From: Tridacna crocea | Lineage: Eukaryota > Mollusca > Bivalvia > Cardiida > Cardiidae | Assembly (NCBI GenBank): GCA_943736015.1 | Contig: OX031060.1 | Span: 2,748,001 to 2,812,000 of the forward strand | Reading direction: 5' to 3' | DNA length: 64,000 nucleotides | In this document: positions 1 to 9,589 of the stretch, one piece after another | Position numbering within the stretch: the first letter of the stretch is position 1 | Layout of the letters: every line of letters begins with the position of its first letter | Made by a program: the position numbers and the translations under genes | The notes under the pieces: generated by a model | Seen by the model: only the letters and a program-made list of their open reading frames with translations | Databases searched by the model: none | What the model was told of the DNA's origin: nothing

Positions 1-142
1 GGGAATATTTTGAACACTACAACGATTTAATTTGGCATGGTATGGTGGAATTGTAAATGTAGGTAGGTGAACTTGACACTTCGTTTAACTTATTTTTTGG
101 GGGAAGGAAAAGGGGGGGGGTGGCGGAAACAATATCTCCTTA

Positions 143-213
143 TTAGACTGTGCACATCAAAGATCAGACTGCAAGTTATAGGCAGCCTGATCTTGATCTT
201 CACTGTCCGCTAA
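143..213. repeat. Hairpin repeat A
   Basis: Core GATCAGACTGCA ... GATCTTGATCT with flanks related to CGGACAGTGTAGATC. At least a dozen copies in the window. Confidence 0.7.
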
Positions 214-304
214 AGGTCAGTGAGCTGCCCTTTGCAGCCTAAGAGTTAACGTTTTTTTTTTGTTTCAGTGTAAGGTGAAACAAAAAAATGATTGCAAACA
301 GAAA

Positions 305-372
305 GGGGACGGCGTACATCCAAGATTAGACTGCAGGTTTTGAGCAGTCTGATCTTGATCTACGCCGTCTGA
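305..372. repeat. Hairpin repeat A
   Basis: GGACGGCGTACATCCAAGAT to CTTGATCTACGCCGTCT. Confidence 0.72.
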
Positions 373-375
373 AAA

Positions 376-780
376 AGCCATCCAAGGCGACAATGGCATG
401 TGGTAAAAGAGTCAAAGTCAAGTACTGTATCGGCAAAACCAATCTTTTTGAACATCGTATGTAAAACTACAACTTAGAAATATCGATCACTCCTCATAAC
501 TGCATCCTAATACCCAGGTAGAACTCCTAATTTACAGTATATATTATTAGGTAGATCTAGGTATGTACAGTGATTTTGTAAGAAAAGCTGATCCTACTCG
601 GTAAAGGTTTCGAACCAAGAACATCTGATTTGAGATTTGGGAGTCTATAGATCTTTTATTGTTTCTCCCTAACTGTCGCTTCCTTTAGCGAAGTGGAATT
701 GCTACCTTACAGGTTCGAGCTCGTATGTGAATATTTAAAACATAACATAGCATCACCGGAAATCGATATTTACAACAGCT
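376..780. other. No gene or recognised repeat seen
   Basis: AT-rich single-copy-looking sequence; short open frames only. Confidence 0.5.
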
Positions 781-977
781 GGGCCCGTATTCACCAACCA
801 TTCTTGAGAATATTCTTAGTCTTATTCGCCAAGATTTTCTAAATTTGTAATAACACAACTTCTGATTGGCTAAACCATTCGGTTTAGCCAATCAGAAATT
901 ATGTTACTTACAAATGTAGAAAATTCTGGAGGATAAGACAAAGAACGTTCGTAAGAATGGTTGGTGAATACGGGTCC
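781..977. mobile_element. Palindromic MITE, family F
   Basis: The ends GGGCCCGTATTCACCAACCA and its inverted complement enclose an almost fully palindromic ~200 bp body centred on GGCTAAACCATTCGGTTTAGCC. Other copies lie at 46918-47113, 57318-57519 and 57966-58167. Confidence 0.8.
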
Positions 978-1173
978 AATTGCCAGGTATTTCAACAATG
1001 TTTTGAGAGCCTTGCTCTGTGGAAAAGGGGATTTGGTACTTCTGCAGAAAAAGTGTCCACACAGGTCAACCAGAGCAATAAGCTCATGCTGAACTGTGTC
1101 AAAACCTTTTTGCTATTGGTATAGGTTTTCTGTGTGTCGAAGGATCGGTCTACCACAAAATCTAGTGGGTTGT

Positions 1174-1390
1174 TTAACTCTTTATCAAATGACAAATTTA
1201 TAGACTGGTCCAAATTGAAAGGATTTGCAGATGACAAGATAAAACTGACTGAAAATTTGAAATTTGTTCTGTGAAGGGTAGAAAACGTTGTGGAAAAAGG
1301 AGAAAATGCTGGTTACCAGCATTTTCTCCTTTTCCTACTATGTTTTCTAAAGGCCTCTTTCTCAGGGTCGTCAAAGTAGGGATTATAGAT
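1174..1390. mobile_element. TTAA MITE, family E
   Basis: The family has TTAA-flanked ends in CCCTTTCCC or CCCATTACC and a central palindrome AGAAAATGCTGGT/ACCAGCATTTTCT flanked by CCCACAATGTTTTCTA. The TTAA target and CCC ends suggest piggyBac-type mobilisation. The right end of this copy is eroded. Confidence 0.72.
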
Positions 1391-1566
1391 ACAAATTTAC
1401 ACGATGACTTGCTTGGAAAGTATATAGGGCGCCATGGAGATGCAGTATATTCCATTTTGCCAGAGCTCGTCCCATATATAGTGTCACCTATATATGTCAT
1501 AGTCCAATGTGGAGTCTAGGCAGATCCGGAATCTGCATAGACTAAACTGGAATTCTGCCTATGCAG

Positions 1567-1660
1567 CATTACCAGCATTTTCTCCTTTTCCCACAATGTT
1601 TTCAAAAGGCTTCTTTTCCTGACCCGTTAAAACCAGGGATTGTTTGGGAAAGGATTAAGT
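1567..1660. repeat. Half copy of TTAA MITE
   Basis: Right half only, from the CAGCATTTTCTCCTTTTCCC arm to GGGAAAGGATTAA. Confidence 0.65.
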
Positions 1661-2300
1661 AATTTTCTGTCTAATGTAGCACAATATTTAATGAAGTCGT
1701 AAGCGTCGTCTCAGATCTGCCTGATCCGAGACGACACTTTACGCCGATATCTGAATGCTCCTTTTTGCATGTTGCAAGCCAACTATAATGTTGTCATTTG
1801 ACAGAGAATTATATTTCATAACACCCTTATATTTCCTTTTGATCTATCGAGCCCAGTAGCGCAATCGGTTATATAAAGAACTTAAGACACAAGGGTTGCA
1901 TTTCGGAATCCAAGCTCAGTCAAATGTCTTCCGAGAATTGAGAATTTAGTCAATGCGACAGGATTCATACCCTCACTGCTGAATACCCTCACTGCTGAAT
2001 AGTACTTCAAGTCAGTATCTAGGAAAGATTGTTGTGCGAGGAACTGGTCACAGTGGAAACTTAGATAGGTGAACTGGCCGCAGAGTATAACTTAAAGAGT
2101 TCATAAAGAGGCCCTAAACAAATAAATAAACTAATGATTTTGATATTTCAGATCAGTATTCTAGATTAATTAGCATGATTATTCATTTATTTCATTGGAA
2201 CTAGCCTTTTATTCATCTTCTCGTCGTCGACCATGTTGTTGTTTTCTCTTCCCCATTGTCTTCTTCTTCATAAGTGTTCAATGCGCTGGGTTCTATTTCA
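1661..2300. other. Region upstream of claudin-like exon 1
   Basis: Contains a half hairpin repeat C (about 1690-1790) and a possible eroded SINE (1855-2000). The acceptor before exon 1 ends at 2301. No promoter recognised. Confidence 0.45.
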
Positions 2301-2317
2301 GGACTGTTTGACCAAAT

Positions 2318-2585
2318 ATGGCCGAAAACACATCATCCAATCAGAATACGGCACAGCCTGTGACTGGTTCCAGACTTGTTTACATAATTCTGCTAGTTGG
2401 GTTCTCAATTTCCCTTCTGTTACAAGTCATTGGACTAGTTACTCCAGGATGGCTGGTTGCCGATTTCAGTACGTCAGACTTTAGATTTTCAATGGGACTC
2501 TGGTATGTCAACTTTTGTTTCGAGGGAACGTGTGACTCCAAAGATTTTGACACATTCTGGGAAGACTACTACAAAGGACCAAAAC
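2318..2585 (+). CDS. Claudin-like gene, coding exon 1
   Basis: The ATG at 2318 opens 89 codons plus one base. A pyrimidine-rich acceptor ends at 2301 (TTCTATTTCAG), so a 5' UTR intron probably precedes this exon. The donor is AAAAC|GTAAAT at 2585/2586, phase 1. The exon encodes a short Asn/Thr-rich N-terminus, membrane segment 1 (about 21-43) and the first extracellular loop with W45, the GLW motif at 60-62 and the cysteine pair 67/72. Confidence 0.9.
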
Positions 2586-2689
2586 GTAAATTTAGTATTT
2601 ATTTTTCTTAAAATGGAAAGCATTTTGATATCTTTTTTGACAGCGCACTAAGTCTTTGCATTCATATACGTGAAAGAAAGTGCTGCATT

Positions 2690-3040
2690 GCATAAAGTTT
2701 TCTTGATAGTTGATAAATACGGATTTATACAGGTATAATACTTTTGCACATTTTTAACGGACCAGAAATTTCTTTCTGCCTGTCTTGAAATTATTTGTAA
2801 ATACTTTTGTTAATTTCCAGGAAAGGGAAGTAATTACTGTCTCTCTTTGTAATGAAATTATAGTGGTTTTAGATTTATAAATGATAATTCTAGAAAAGAC
2901 AAAAAGGGAAACGTGGCTTAGTTAAAGCAGTATAATAAGACTCTTTTTCAATCATAGCACATTTTGTAGGATAATATTATTGTGGAAATAGCTGTTTTCT
3001 ATTAGGGGTCTGCTACGTTAAGATATTTTTTTTTCAATGT
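2690..3040 (+). repeat. Interspersed repeat H, plus copy
   Basis: ATAAATACGGATTTATACAG through GTGGAAATAGCTGTTTTC. An inverted copy at 4645-5000 and a direct copy at 33549-33960. Confidence 0.7.
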
Positions 3041-3267
3041 TTCAGTTAGCTCATGGACTGCTTTAACTTATTAGCAAACGCCAATATTTTAGGCTTGTCC
3101 AAATCGAAAGCATTTGCAAACGACAAAATAAAAGTGACTACAAATTCGAAATTTGTTATGTGAAGAGTAGAAAACTAAAATTTGGTTACCAGCAATTTCT
3201 CCTTTTCCCAAGGCCTTTTCTAAAGCTTCTTTCTCAGGGTCGCCAAAAGTAGGGACTGTGTTGAAAT

Positions 3268-3474
3268 TGTTACGACAGACCACTCCTTTCCTGCATGGTA
3301 TACTCCCGATTTAAATACAATACCTGGCTACTGCGTCGGGGAGATATCTCTTTGGCTCAGTGGTTAGGGTATTGGCTTTGCGTCCGGGAGTTCGGAGTTC
3401 GAATCCCGCTCCGATCCTTATTTCTGCCATGCATTTATTCATTTGTTTCTTTGTTACGGACTTCGTTCGTAAGA
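3268..3474 (+). repeat. 5' LTR of miniature element
   Basis: 207 bp, carrying a tRNA-like segment at about 3341-3418. Confidence 0.88.
3341..3418 (+). ncRNA. tRNA-like Pol III promoter inside LTR
   Basis: An A box (TGGCTCAGTGG, 3353-3363) and a B box (AGTTCGAATCC, 3396-3406) are separated as in a tRNA. The ends do not pair into an acceptor stem, so this is a tRNA-derived promoter and not a functional tRNA gene. A second copy lies 323 bp downstream. Confidence 0.7.
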
Positions 3475-3492
3475 TGGGGGCTCGTCCGGGAT
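3475..3492 (+). other. Primer-binding site (tRNA-Pro type)
   Basis: The 18 bases immediately after the 5' LTR begin TGGGGGCTCG, the proline-tRNA type PBS also used by gammaretroviruses. Confidence 0.82.
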
Positions 3493-3590
3493 TGGCCATT
3501 GAGCCATTAATCCCATTTGTTGTCCAAAATTGGACTTCCTGCCTAATAAGGCTTTGAGTCATCAATAAATGATGACTTTAAGAGGGGGTG

Positions 3591-3797
3591 TGTTACGACA
3601 GACCACTCCTTTCCTGCATGGTATACTCCCGATTTAAATACAATACCTGGCTACTGCGTCAGGGAGATATCTCTTTGGCTCAGTGGTTAGGGTATTGGCT
3701 TTGCGTCCGGGAGTTCGGAGTTCGAATCCCGCTCCGATCCTTATTTCTGCCATGCATTTATTCATTTGTTTCTTTGTTACGGACTTCGTTCGTAAGA
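3591..3797 (+). repeat. 3' LTR of miniature element
   Basis: Identical in length to the first LTR and about 99% identical to it. The tRNA-like boxes are at 3676-3686 and 3719-3729. Confidence 0.88.
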
Positions 3798-3980
3798 AAA
3801 TGGATTAAAGCAAAGGAGAATTACTAAAAAGCACGGGGCAATGTCACTGACACCATACATACAAGTACAAAATATAGCCATCCTTTTCACGGAAAGGTAA
3901 ACGCATTTTTTTTCAATACACACTTAATTTTGGCATTTAGATTTTTGTATGATTTAAGCAATTAATTTCAACATTTTTAG

Positions 3981-4151
3981 GAATCGTAAACCATGACATG
4001 GACGAATATCGGGCAGAAACGATACTTGCTATCGTAGCGATAGTTGTTGGAATTGGCGGGCTTTGTAAACTTCTCTGCTGCAGCCCCAACGGTCTCTTTA
4101 ACAACCACAAACACGTCTGGAGTGTCCTCTGCGCCGCATCAGCTCTGAGCG
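3981..4151 (+). CDS. Claudin-like gene, coding exon 2
   Basis: Acceptor ATTTTTAG ends at 3980 and the donor GTTAGT begins at 4152; both junctions are phase 1. The exon encodes the end of loop 1, membrane segment 2 (about 103-123, ending in the Cys-rich sequence CKLLCC), a short cytoplasmic turn and the first half of membrane segment 3. It is too short for an ORF-length filter but is open only in the frame that links its neighbours. Confidence 0.9.
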
Positions 4152-4191
4152 GTTAGTATGATCAGGTTTGAAAACTTGTGTACACTTTTAC

Positions 4192-4420
4192 TTAACCCTT
4201 TCCCAAACAATCCCTGGTTTTTATGGGTCTGGAATAGTAGCCTTTTGAAAACATTCTGGGAAAAGGAGAAAATGCTGGTAACCAGCATTTTCTCCTTTTA
4301 CCACAATCTTTTCTACCTTATCATAGACGGAAATCATCTTTTCAGCAAGAGTTGAATCGTCCTCTGCAAATGATTTCAATTTGGTCTAGTCCAAAAGTTT
4401 GTCGTTTGGGAAAGGGTTAA
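4192..4420. mobile_element. TTAA MITE, complete
   Basis: TTAACCCTTTCCCAAACAAT to CGTTTGGGAAAGGGTTAA with the intact central palindrome. It lies in intron 2 of the claudin-like gene, 40 bases after the donor. Confidence 0.88.
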
Positions 4421-4430
4421 AGACAAAATT

Positions 4431-4620
4431 TTGGGCTGGTCCCAATTGAGAAAATCTGCAGACGACAAACAAAATGTCACTCAAGTATTGGGATTCGCTG
4501 ATGGTAAGTTCGAAAATATTGTTGGAAAAGGTTGTCCCACTACCGATAATGTTGGCAAAGCTTTCTTCTTTCGTGTCGTTAACATTTTAGCAAACAATCT
4601 TTGGAAACTTTGAAAAACAT
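4431..4620. repeat. TTAA MITE fragment
   Basis: Internal segment with the GTTGGAAAAGG and TTTCGTGTCGTTAA parts; ends not clear. Confidence 0.5.
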
Positions 4621-4644
4621 GTAGTCTGATCGTGGATCTACAAA

Positions 4645-5000
4645 GGCAGTTAAAGGTAAGACCTATGTAATGGAAAACAGCCATTTCCACTAAAATATCA
4701 TCCTGCAAAATTAGCTATAATTAAAAATGAGTATTATTGAACTACTTTCACCTTTTCATTTTTTCCATTTTTTCCTTCTTTGAATTATCAATTATAAATC
4801 TAAAACCGCTTTATTCTCATTTGGAAAAAAAAAAGATAATAATTACCCCCCCTTTTTAAAAAACAAACAAAAGTATCGCAAAAAAGTTTCAAGATAGACA
4901 TAAAAAGAATTTCTTATCCGTTAGAAATGTGCAAAAATATTATTTCGGCATAAATCCTTATTTATCCTTATTTAACAATCATTAGAAATTTTGCCCAATG
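4645..5000 (-). repeat. Interspersed repeat H, inverted copy
   Basis: GAAAACAGCCATTTCCACTA at one end and CATAAATCCTTATTTATCC at the other, reverse of 2690-3040. The pair encloses exon 2 of the claudin-like gene. Confidence 0.65.
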
Positions 5001-5160
5001 TTCACCGGAAGTGCATTACACAGGTCTTACCTTAAATAAGGAGAATTTTTTGTCTACAACATTAATTTGAAATATCAACAATAGGTTTTTTTTCTATTGC
5101 CTTAATAGTTTCATTTTTTTTCTCTTCAGCTTTCTGTAAGAGGCCATTGACAGTTACACT

Positions 5161-5341
5161 TTAACTCTTCACTAAATGCCAAATTTATAGACTGGAATTG
5201 GAAGCAGGTGCAGACGACAAAATAAACGTAACTCAGAGATTGAAATTTGTTTCCAGCAGGGTAGAAAGCATTGAGGGAATGTTTTCAAAAGGCTTCTATC
5301 TCAGGGTCGTAAAAACAAGGGGTTGTTTGGTAAACAGTTAA
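5161..5341. mobile_element. TTAA MITE (left of a back-to-back pair)
   Basis: TTAACTCTTCACTAAATGCC to TTTGGTAAACAGTTAA. The central palindrome is largely lost. It shares its right TTAA (5338-5341) with the next copy. Confidence 0.72.
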
Positions 5342-5570
5342 CTCATTACCAAACTACAATATTTTAGACTGGTCCAAATTGAAAGCATTTGCAGACGACA
5401 AAATAAAAGTGGCTGAAAATTTGAAATTTGTTTTGTGAAGGGTAGAAAACATTGTGGGAAAAGGAGAAAATGCTGGTTACCAGCTTTTTCTCCTTTTCCC
5501 ACAATGTTTTCTAAAGGCTTCTTTCTCAGGGGAGTAAAAAGTAGGGATTGTGTGGTAATGGGTTCAAGAA
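5338..5570. mobile_element. TTAA MITE (right of a back-to-back pair)
   Basis: TTAACTCATTACCAAAC to GTGGTAATGGGTTCAA, with a well-preserved central palindrome. Confidence 0.8.
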
Positions 5571-5801
5571 GCAGATAGCAAAATTTCACCTTTGTCTGCA
5601 AAAGTGCTTGAGATGGTCATATGGAGAACTATGTACCGCGCATGCGTACAAAACTAAAGTTTTGCAATATATTTTGCCACACTCGTCTGTTTCTTGTACA
5701 TTGAAAAAAGAATAAAAATAACGCTATGTGACCATATCTACTTGGAGGCACTTGGAGGATAGATTGAAAGCATAACCTATTGTTATTGACTTCCTTTTCA
5801 G

Positions 5802-6112
5802 GAATTCTTGCCCTTGTGGCCTCGATCAGGTATGGTCAGATCATCATTGAAGCCCACGGCGAGTTCGACAGTTCCAGCCCATCACCCTACAAAGAGCCCT
5901 TCTCCCTCATCATTACGGGGGTGGGAGGGGTCATAGCCGGACTCATGTTTATTTTAACGGTTTTAGAGACTTGCCGGGTCATGGCTCAAATGAACAGACC
6001 TACTGCTGAAGAAATGACAAGGCCTATAGAACCGTTGCCCAGTTCATTCTTTTGGAATAGACCCAGATACGAGTACAACTACGCCCTTCAAAAATATGAA
6101 TGGAAATACTGA
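5802..6112 (+). CDS. Claudin-like gene, coding exon 3 (terminal)
   Basis: Acceptor CTTCCTTTTCAG ends at 5801. The exon completes membrane segment 3, then encodes the second extracellular loop (about 158-180), membrane segment 4 (about 181-201, Gly-rich at its start) and a 48-residue cytoplasmic tail, with stop TGA at 6110-6112. Codon use is richer in C/G than in the flanking AT-rich DNA, as expected for a real exon. Confidence 0.92.
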
Positions 6113-6625
6113 TAAATACGGATATTAGTGTAAAAACATTTAATCATAGTTGGTATTTCATTAAATATGGACGGAAATACGCATAAAAAATGATATCCAA
6201 TGTATATAGGTATAATCTGGAAAATCCATCATAATTGATGGAAATAAGCAATCGTTATCATCATTATCATCATCATCATCATCATCAAGAAAAACTCCTT
6301 GGTTCGTTCCCTGTCATTACTATGTGATTCTTAGCTGTGATCATAGACGAAGTTTTAGAATTGCCAATCAAATTTTTAAGTAATTCAACCGTGTGTGAAA
6401 CTAACGTAAGCCATGCTCTCTGAAAAGGTGGTCTAACAATAACTTCAAAAGGGAAATGACCAATGTCTGCTACCTGTATTTTCACCTAGATCGATATATT
6501 GTGCTAGTGGATATTTTTGGTAACGTCAAAGAATTATCACGTGATTTTCTATGTTTTGTAATTGCATGTGAAGTAGACGATGTGTATATACCAGTCTGAA
6601 TAAAATATCTGTATCTGTCCTATAT
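6113..6625 (+). promoter_or_regulatory. Probable 3' UTR and poly(A) signal of claudin-like gene
   Basis: No repeat family is recognised here apart from an ATC/ATT microsatellite at 6256-6287. A canonical AATAAA lies at 6599-6604, about 490 bases after the stop. The transcript end is inferred. Confidence 0.45.
6256..6287. repeat. (ATC)n microsatellite
   Basis: Simple repeat in the claudin-like 3' UTR. Confidence 0.85.
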
Positions 6626-6699
6626 TCTTGTCACATAACCTCCCTTGTTTTCAGTGTAATATACCCATTACGATTTTTTTTAATCTTTAACGTTTTTTT

Positions 6700-7160
6700 T
6701 TTTTTTAATTTCATGATTTCCGGTAGGTTATCAAGAAATAACGGTGAAATATTTTTTATAATTTCATGGTTACGACCAATGAAAATACGAATTTTTATTC
6801 TCTAACTCTTCATTTGAAGGCGGAAACAGCTGTTGCTGCGGACTAGTTATCTAGGTAACATGCGTGTGGCTCTCAAACAGATGGAATTATGACGTAATTT
6901 ACCGTACATTTCGATCGCGCTTTACGTGATTCTGTATTATGTTGCTATGCGGAGAGGGTACGTCGCAAGGAAAAATCGAAAAAAGGCGTACTGGCTTTTG
7001 ATGTAAGTTCTCCCCAAAGGATTAAAAACATGAAATAAATAGATTATCCCACAATGTCTCGTGAACATCATCGGTAATAATTTCACTCGTGCTGCGACGC
7101 TCAGGAAAACATTACCGACGATGTTCACTCAGTAAAATAAATTTAGATCTTTCACCGTAA
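6700..7160 (+). repeat. Interspersed repeat B
   Basis: ATCAAGAAATAACGGTGAAA to TTTAGATCTTTCACCGTAAA. Ends in a ~100 bp inverted repeat around GGTAATAATTTCACTCGTGCTGC. Related copies at 7690-8150, 28862-29100, 41390-41650 and 45270-45600. Confidence 0.72.
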
Positions 7161-7179
7161 AAAAACAGTATTAGTTGTA

Positions 7180-7325
7180 CGATCAGGTGTCAGGGCACTT
7201 GGAAACTTGTTCACGGGTGTAGTGAATCATATCGTCCCGAGCCGAAGGCGAGGTGGCGAGATGATTCACCACAGCCGTAAACAAGTTTCCAAGTCCCCTG
7301 CCACTTGACCGTACAACAAATTTAT
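7180..7325. repeat. Imperfect palindromic element
   Basis: GGGCACTTGGAAACTTGTT and AACAAGTTTCCAAGTCCCC form the arms around GAGCCGAAGGCGAGGTGGCG. Confidence 0.65.
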
Positions 7326-7689
7326 TATACTGCAAAGTTTTACCATTCTAACCTTTTAGTAAGTGAATTTACATGTTTTTGGTTTTAAGAATCGAGCACG
7401 TTGGCGAAGTAGAATTTCCCGTCTGGGTACCCCAATTGAAAGAAAACTGATGTCACTCGGAACTGACGTCACTGAAACCTTGGTAATACGTGCTAAGACG
7501 TGCAGCTTGGCGCATAATCCTGATGTTAATCTTGATCGACGCCGCCACTTTCGATGTTGTGTTGATAGTGAGGTCATGTATACGGGGCTCGCGAAAGGGA
7601 AAGCGCTTTTACGTTGGTTTTTGCCTGTGTACATGATATATATGTATGGGGCATATTATCCAATCAGATCGCAAGAAATTTCTTTGCAG

Positions 7690-8150
7690 TGTAATAATTT
7701 TTTTATTTCATTCTTTCTGGTAGCATATCGAGAAATAGCAGTGAAAATATTTTTCAATCTTTCACTGGTACCACCAGTGAAAATACCGATTTTCACGTTC
7801 TTGTTGCCTAGGTAAGTTGCGCGGCCCTAACAACCAGATGGGAAATATGACGTCATATACCTTACATTTCTCGCGCTTGACGTAACGTTGCTATGTAGGA
7901 GGGGTACGCCACGGGGAATAAGGGAAAAGAACTGTACTGAATTTTGATTAAGCTGCTCCCAGAAAGGGTAAAACACATGAAATAAATAGAATATTTGTTT
8001 TTTTTTTCGGTTACAGATCGAAATTTAATTCATCTCGTGAACACCATCGGTAATATTTTCACTCGTGGCTGCGCCACTCGTGAAAATATTACCGATGATG
8101 TCCACTCGATGAAATAAATTTCGATCTTTCACCGAAAAAAACATATATCC
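7690..8150 (+). repeat. Interspersed repeat B, best-preserved copy
   Basis: TATCGAGAAATAGCAGTGAA to ATTTCGATCTTTCACCG. The terminal hairpin pairs TCGTGAACACCATCGGTAAT with the complementary arm after GGCTGCGCCAC. Confidence 0.75.
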
Positions 8151-8454
8151 TCTAAATATTATCCTCCGTATCTTTAACACCAACTCATGTCAGATTCCTC
8201 AAAGAATCTTGTGAAGAAAATAATGTTCATGATTTTCTTTTTTGCTGAAAAACTTTCAGTAATGTATGTTTCTCCTTTTAACCTGATTTAGCTGATACAC
8301 AGCACGCATGCGCAAACCAGGTCTTTTTTTCCTTGATTTCTGATAGAAAGATGCCTTCTGTTGGCAAAATCCAGAATCTTATTACTTTAATACCATGTTT
8401 AATGTCTAGTTATATGCTATAAGTTTTTTTTTTATTTACCCGTCTTATACTTAG

Positions 8455-8735
8455 TCAGAAGGCCTGGGTTGCTCAGCGGTGAGCGTGTCGGACTCGTGAC
8501 CTGGAGGTTGTGAGTTCGATACCCGGTTGAGGCGAACTTTCTTTCCGGCGTATTTTTGCCTCTACACTCTGCTGAAACATGTGAGAAAAGTAGTCGGTGG
8601 CTTTGGAAAGAAAGTTGTGTTAGTACTGGTGTGACAAAGCCAGAAAACGTATGTGCGTCACCGAGCGCCATGATATGACCTTAGCTGTTAAAGTGGCGTT
8701 AAACCCCATTACAACAAATACAACTATACTTATTT
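8455..8735 (+). mobile_element. tRNA-derived SINE
   Basis: tRNA-like head with A box GCTCAGCGGTGAG (near 8470) and B box GAGTTCGATACCC (near 8513). A unique body follows and a tail GTTAAAGTGGCGTTAAACCCC with an ACAA-rich end. Confidence 0.75.
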
Positions 8736-8821
8736 ATATAATTTACAAGAGATGAAAAAGTCGCCGGTTAGACATTTTGCTGGGCATGAAAGAGCCACAG
8801 AGATACTAATCAAAGGTCACA

Positions 8822-8822
8822 G

Positions 8823-8859
<37 letters not shown>

Positions 8860-8864
8860 ATCTA
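8822..8864. repeat. (TATC)n microsatellite
   Basis: About ten units with one TTTC variant. Confidence 0.92.
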
Positions 8865-9159
8865 TAATTCCTGGGGTGAAAGATGCATAAAACGTGCGGC
8901 ATGTCTACGGTAAGATTTGTAAAACAGTCAAACAGACACTGATCAAAGGTCACTGTTATGTCCAAAAAAGTAACATGATAAAAACTGACCGGATTTCGGG
9001 ACGGCTTATGTTCAAGATTTCTATACGAGAACTGATAACATCATGAAAATGGCACCTTTGTTTGTACACATGATTTGTAGAGAATCCAGGGTTAAATTTT
9101 ACTTTATTTTAGCAAACGATTAAATGTTAGGGTCGTACCTTGTTCAAACGATTTGCCGG

Positions 9160-9345
9160 TGTAATGCAGAGAAATGGCCCCCATTACAAAATGACCTATG
9201 GTCATTTCTCGATGTAGAATAATGACCCGGGTCATTTTTCTACGTTGAAAAATGACCCATGGGTCATTCCTCTACGTCGAGAAATGACCCGGGGGTTATT
9301 TTGTAATGGGAGTCATTTTTCTGCATTACACCGGCGACAAATCTA
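9160..9345. repeat. Palindromic element with internal GGGTCATT boxes
   Basis: CCGGTGTAATGCAGAGAAAT and ATTTTTCTGCATTACACCGG are the ends. Inside are several small perfect palindromes such as AATGACCCGGGTCATT and AATGACCCATGGGTCATT. A second copy at 46060-46220. Confidence 0.75.
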
Positions 9346-9515
9346 ACGTGGCACACGTGATGGAATTTGTCTTTGTAGAATAGAAAAAAAAAATGTCGGA
9401 TAAGATTAAAATTTAATTGCTGCCTTTTGCTGTTGTTCCCAGAAAGGTTTCGAGAACATATTTCACGTGTCGTTAACCTTTACTGCACCATAAGGTGAAA
9501 ATAGTGACTTTTGCG

Positions 9516-9583
9516 AGCGGTATAAATCAAAGATCAGACTGCACAGAACGTGCAGTCTGATCTTTGATCTGTTCCGTCCGCTT
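9516..9583. repeat. Hairpin repeat A
   Basis: AGATCAGACTGCACAGAACG against CGTGCAGTCTGATCTTTGAT. Confidence 0.75.
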
Positions 9584-9589
9584 GTTTAG

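Larger units (their letters stand above)
3268..3797 (+). mobile_element. Miniature LTR retrotransposon (TRIM type) with tRNA-like LTRs
   Basis: Two direct 207 bp LTRs (3268-3474, 3591-3797) start TGTTACG and differ at a single noticed base (CGTCGGGGAG versus CGTCAGGGAG). An 18-base primer-binding site (3475-3492) directly follows the first LTR and reads as the complement of a tRNA-Pro 3' end. A purine tract AAGAGGGGGTG directly precedes the second LTR. The 116 bp interior has no coding capacity. The target duplication AAAT lies at 3264-3267 and 3798-3801. The element needs proteins from another LTR element to move. Confidence 0.9.
3063..3808. mobile_element. TTAA MITE interrupted by the miniature LTR element
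   Basis: The MITE body runs 3063-3267 and resumes at 3802-3808. Removing the insert and one AAAT copy restores the usual MITE end (GTGTTGAAATGGATTAA against the family GTGTGGTAATGGGTTAA). Confidence 0.75.
2318..6112 (+). other. Gene model: claudin/PMP22-like four-pass membrane protein (3 coding exons)
   Basis: Exons 2318-2585, 3981-4151 and 5802-6112 join in one frame (both introns phase 1) to give 249 residues plus stop. Four hydrophobic segments lie at about 21-43, 103-123, 136-155 and 181-201. The first extracellular loop carries the claudin-family signature W45 ... G60-L61-W62 ... C67 ... C72. Family knowledge: such proteins sit in the plasma membrane as junction, channel-regulatory or adhesion tetraspans. 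The two loop cysteines are only four residues apart, closer than in typical vertebrate claudins, so it may belong to an invertebrate claudin-like branch. The C-terminal tail (202-249) is Pro/Tyr-rich and ends in KYEWKY, not a classical PDZ-binding end. Exact function is not deducible. Both introns are packed with MITEs, and intron 1 holds the tRNA-bearing miniature LTR element. Confidence 0.88.

Noticed and set aside
3341..3418. A functional tRNA gene
   Set aside because: A and B boxes are present but the ends do not form an acceptor stem and the sequence is part of a duplicated LTR.
7363..7815. A 150-codon open frame
   Set aside because: It overlaps interspersed repeat B and has no recognisable domain or splice context.
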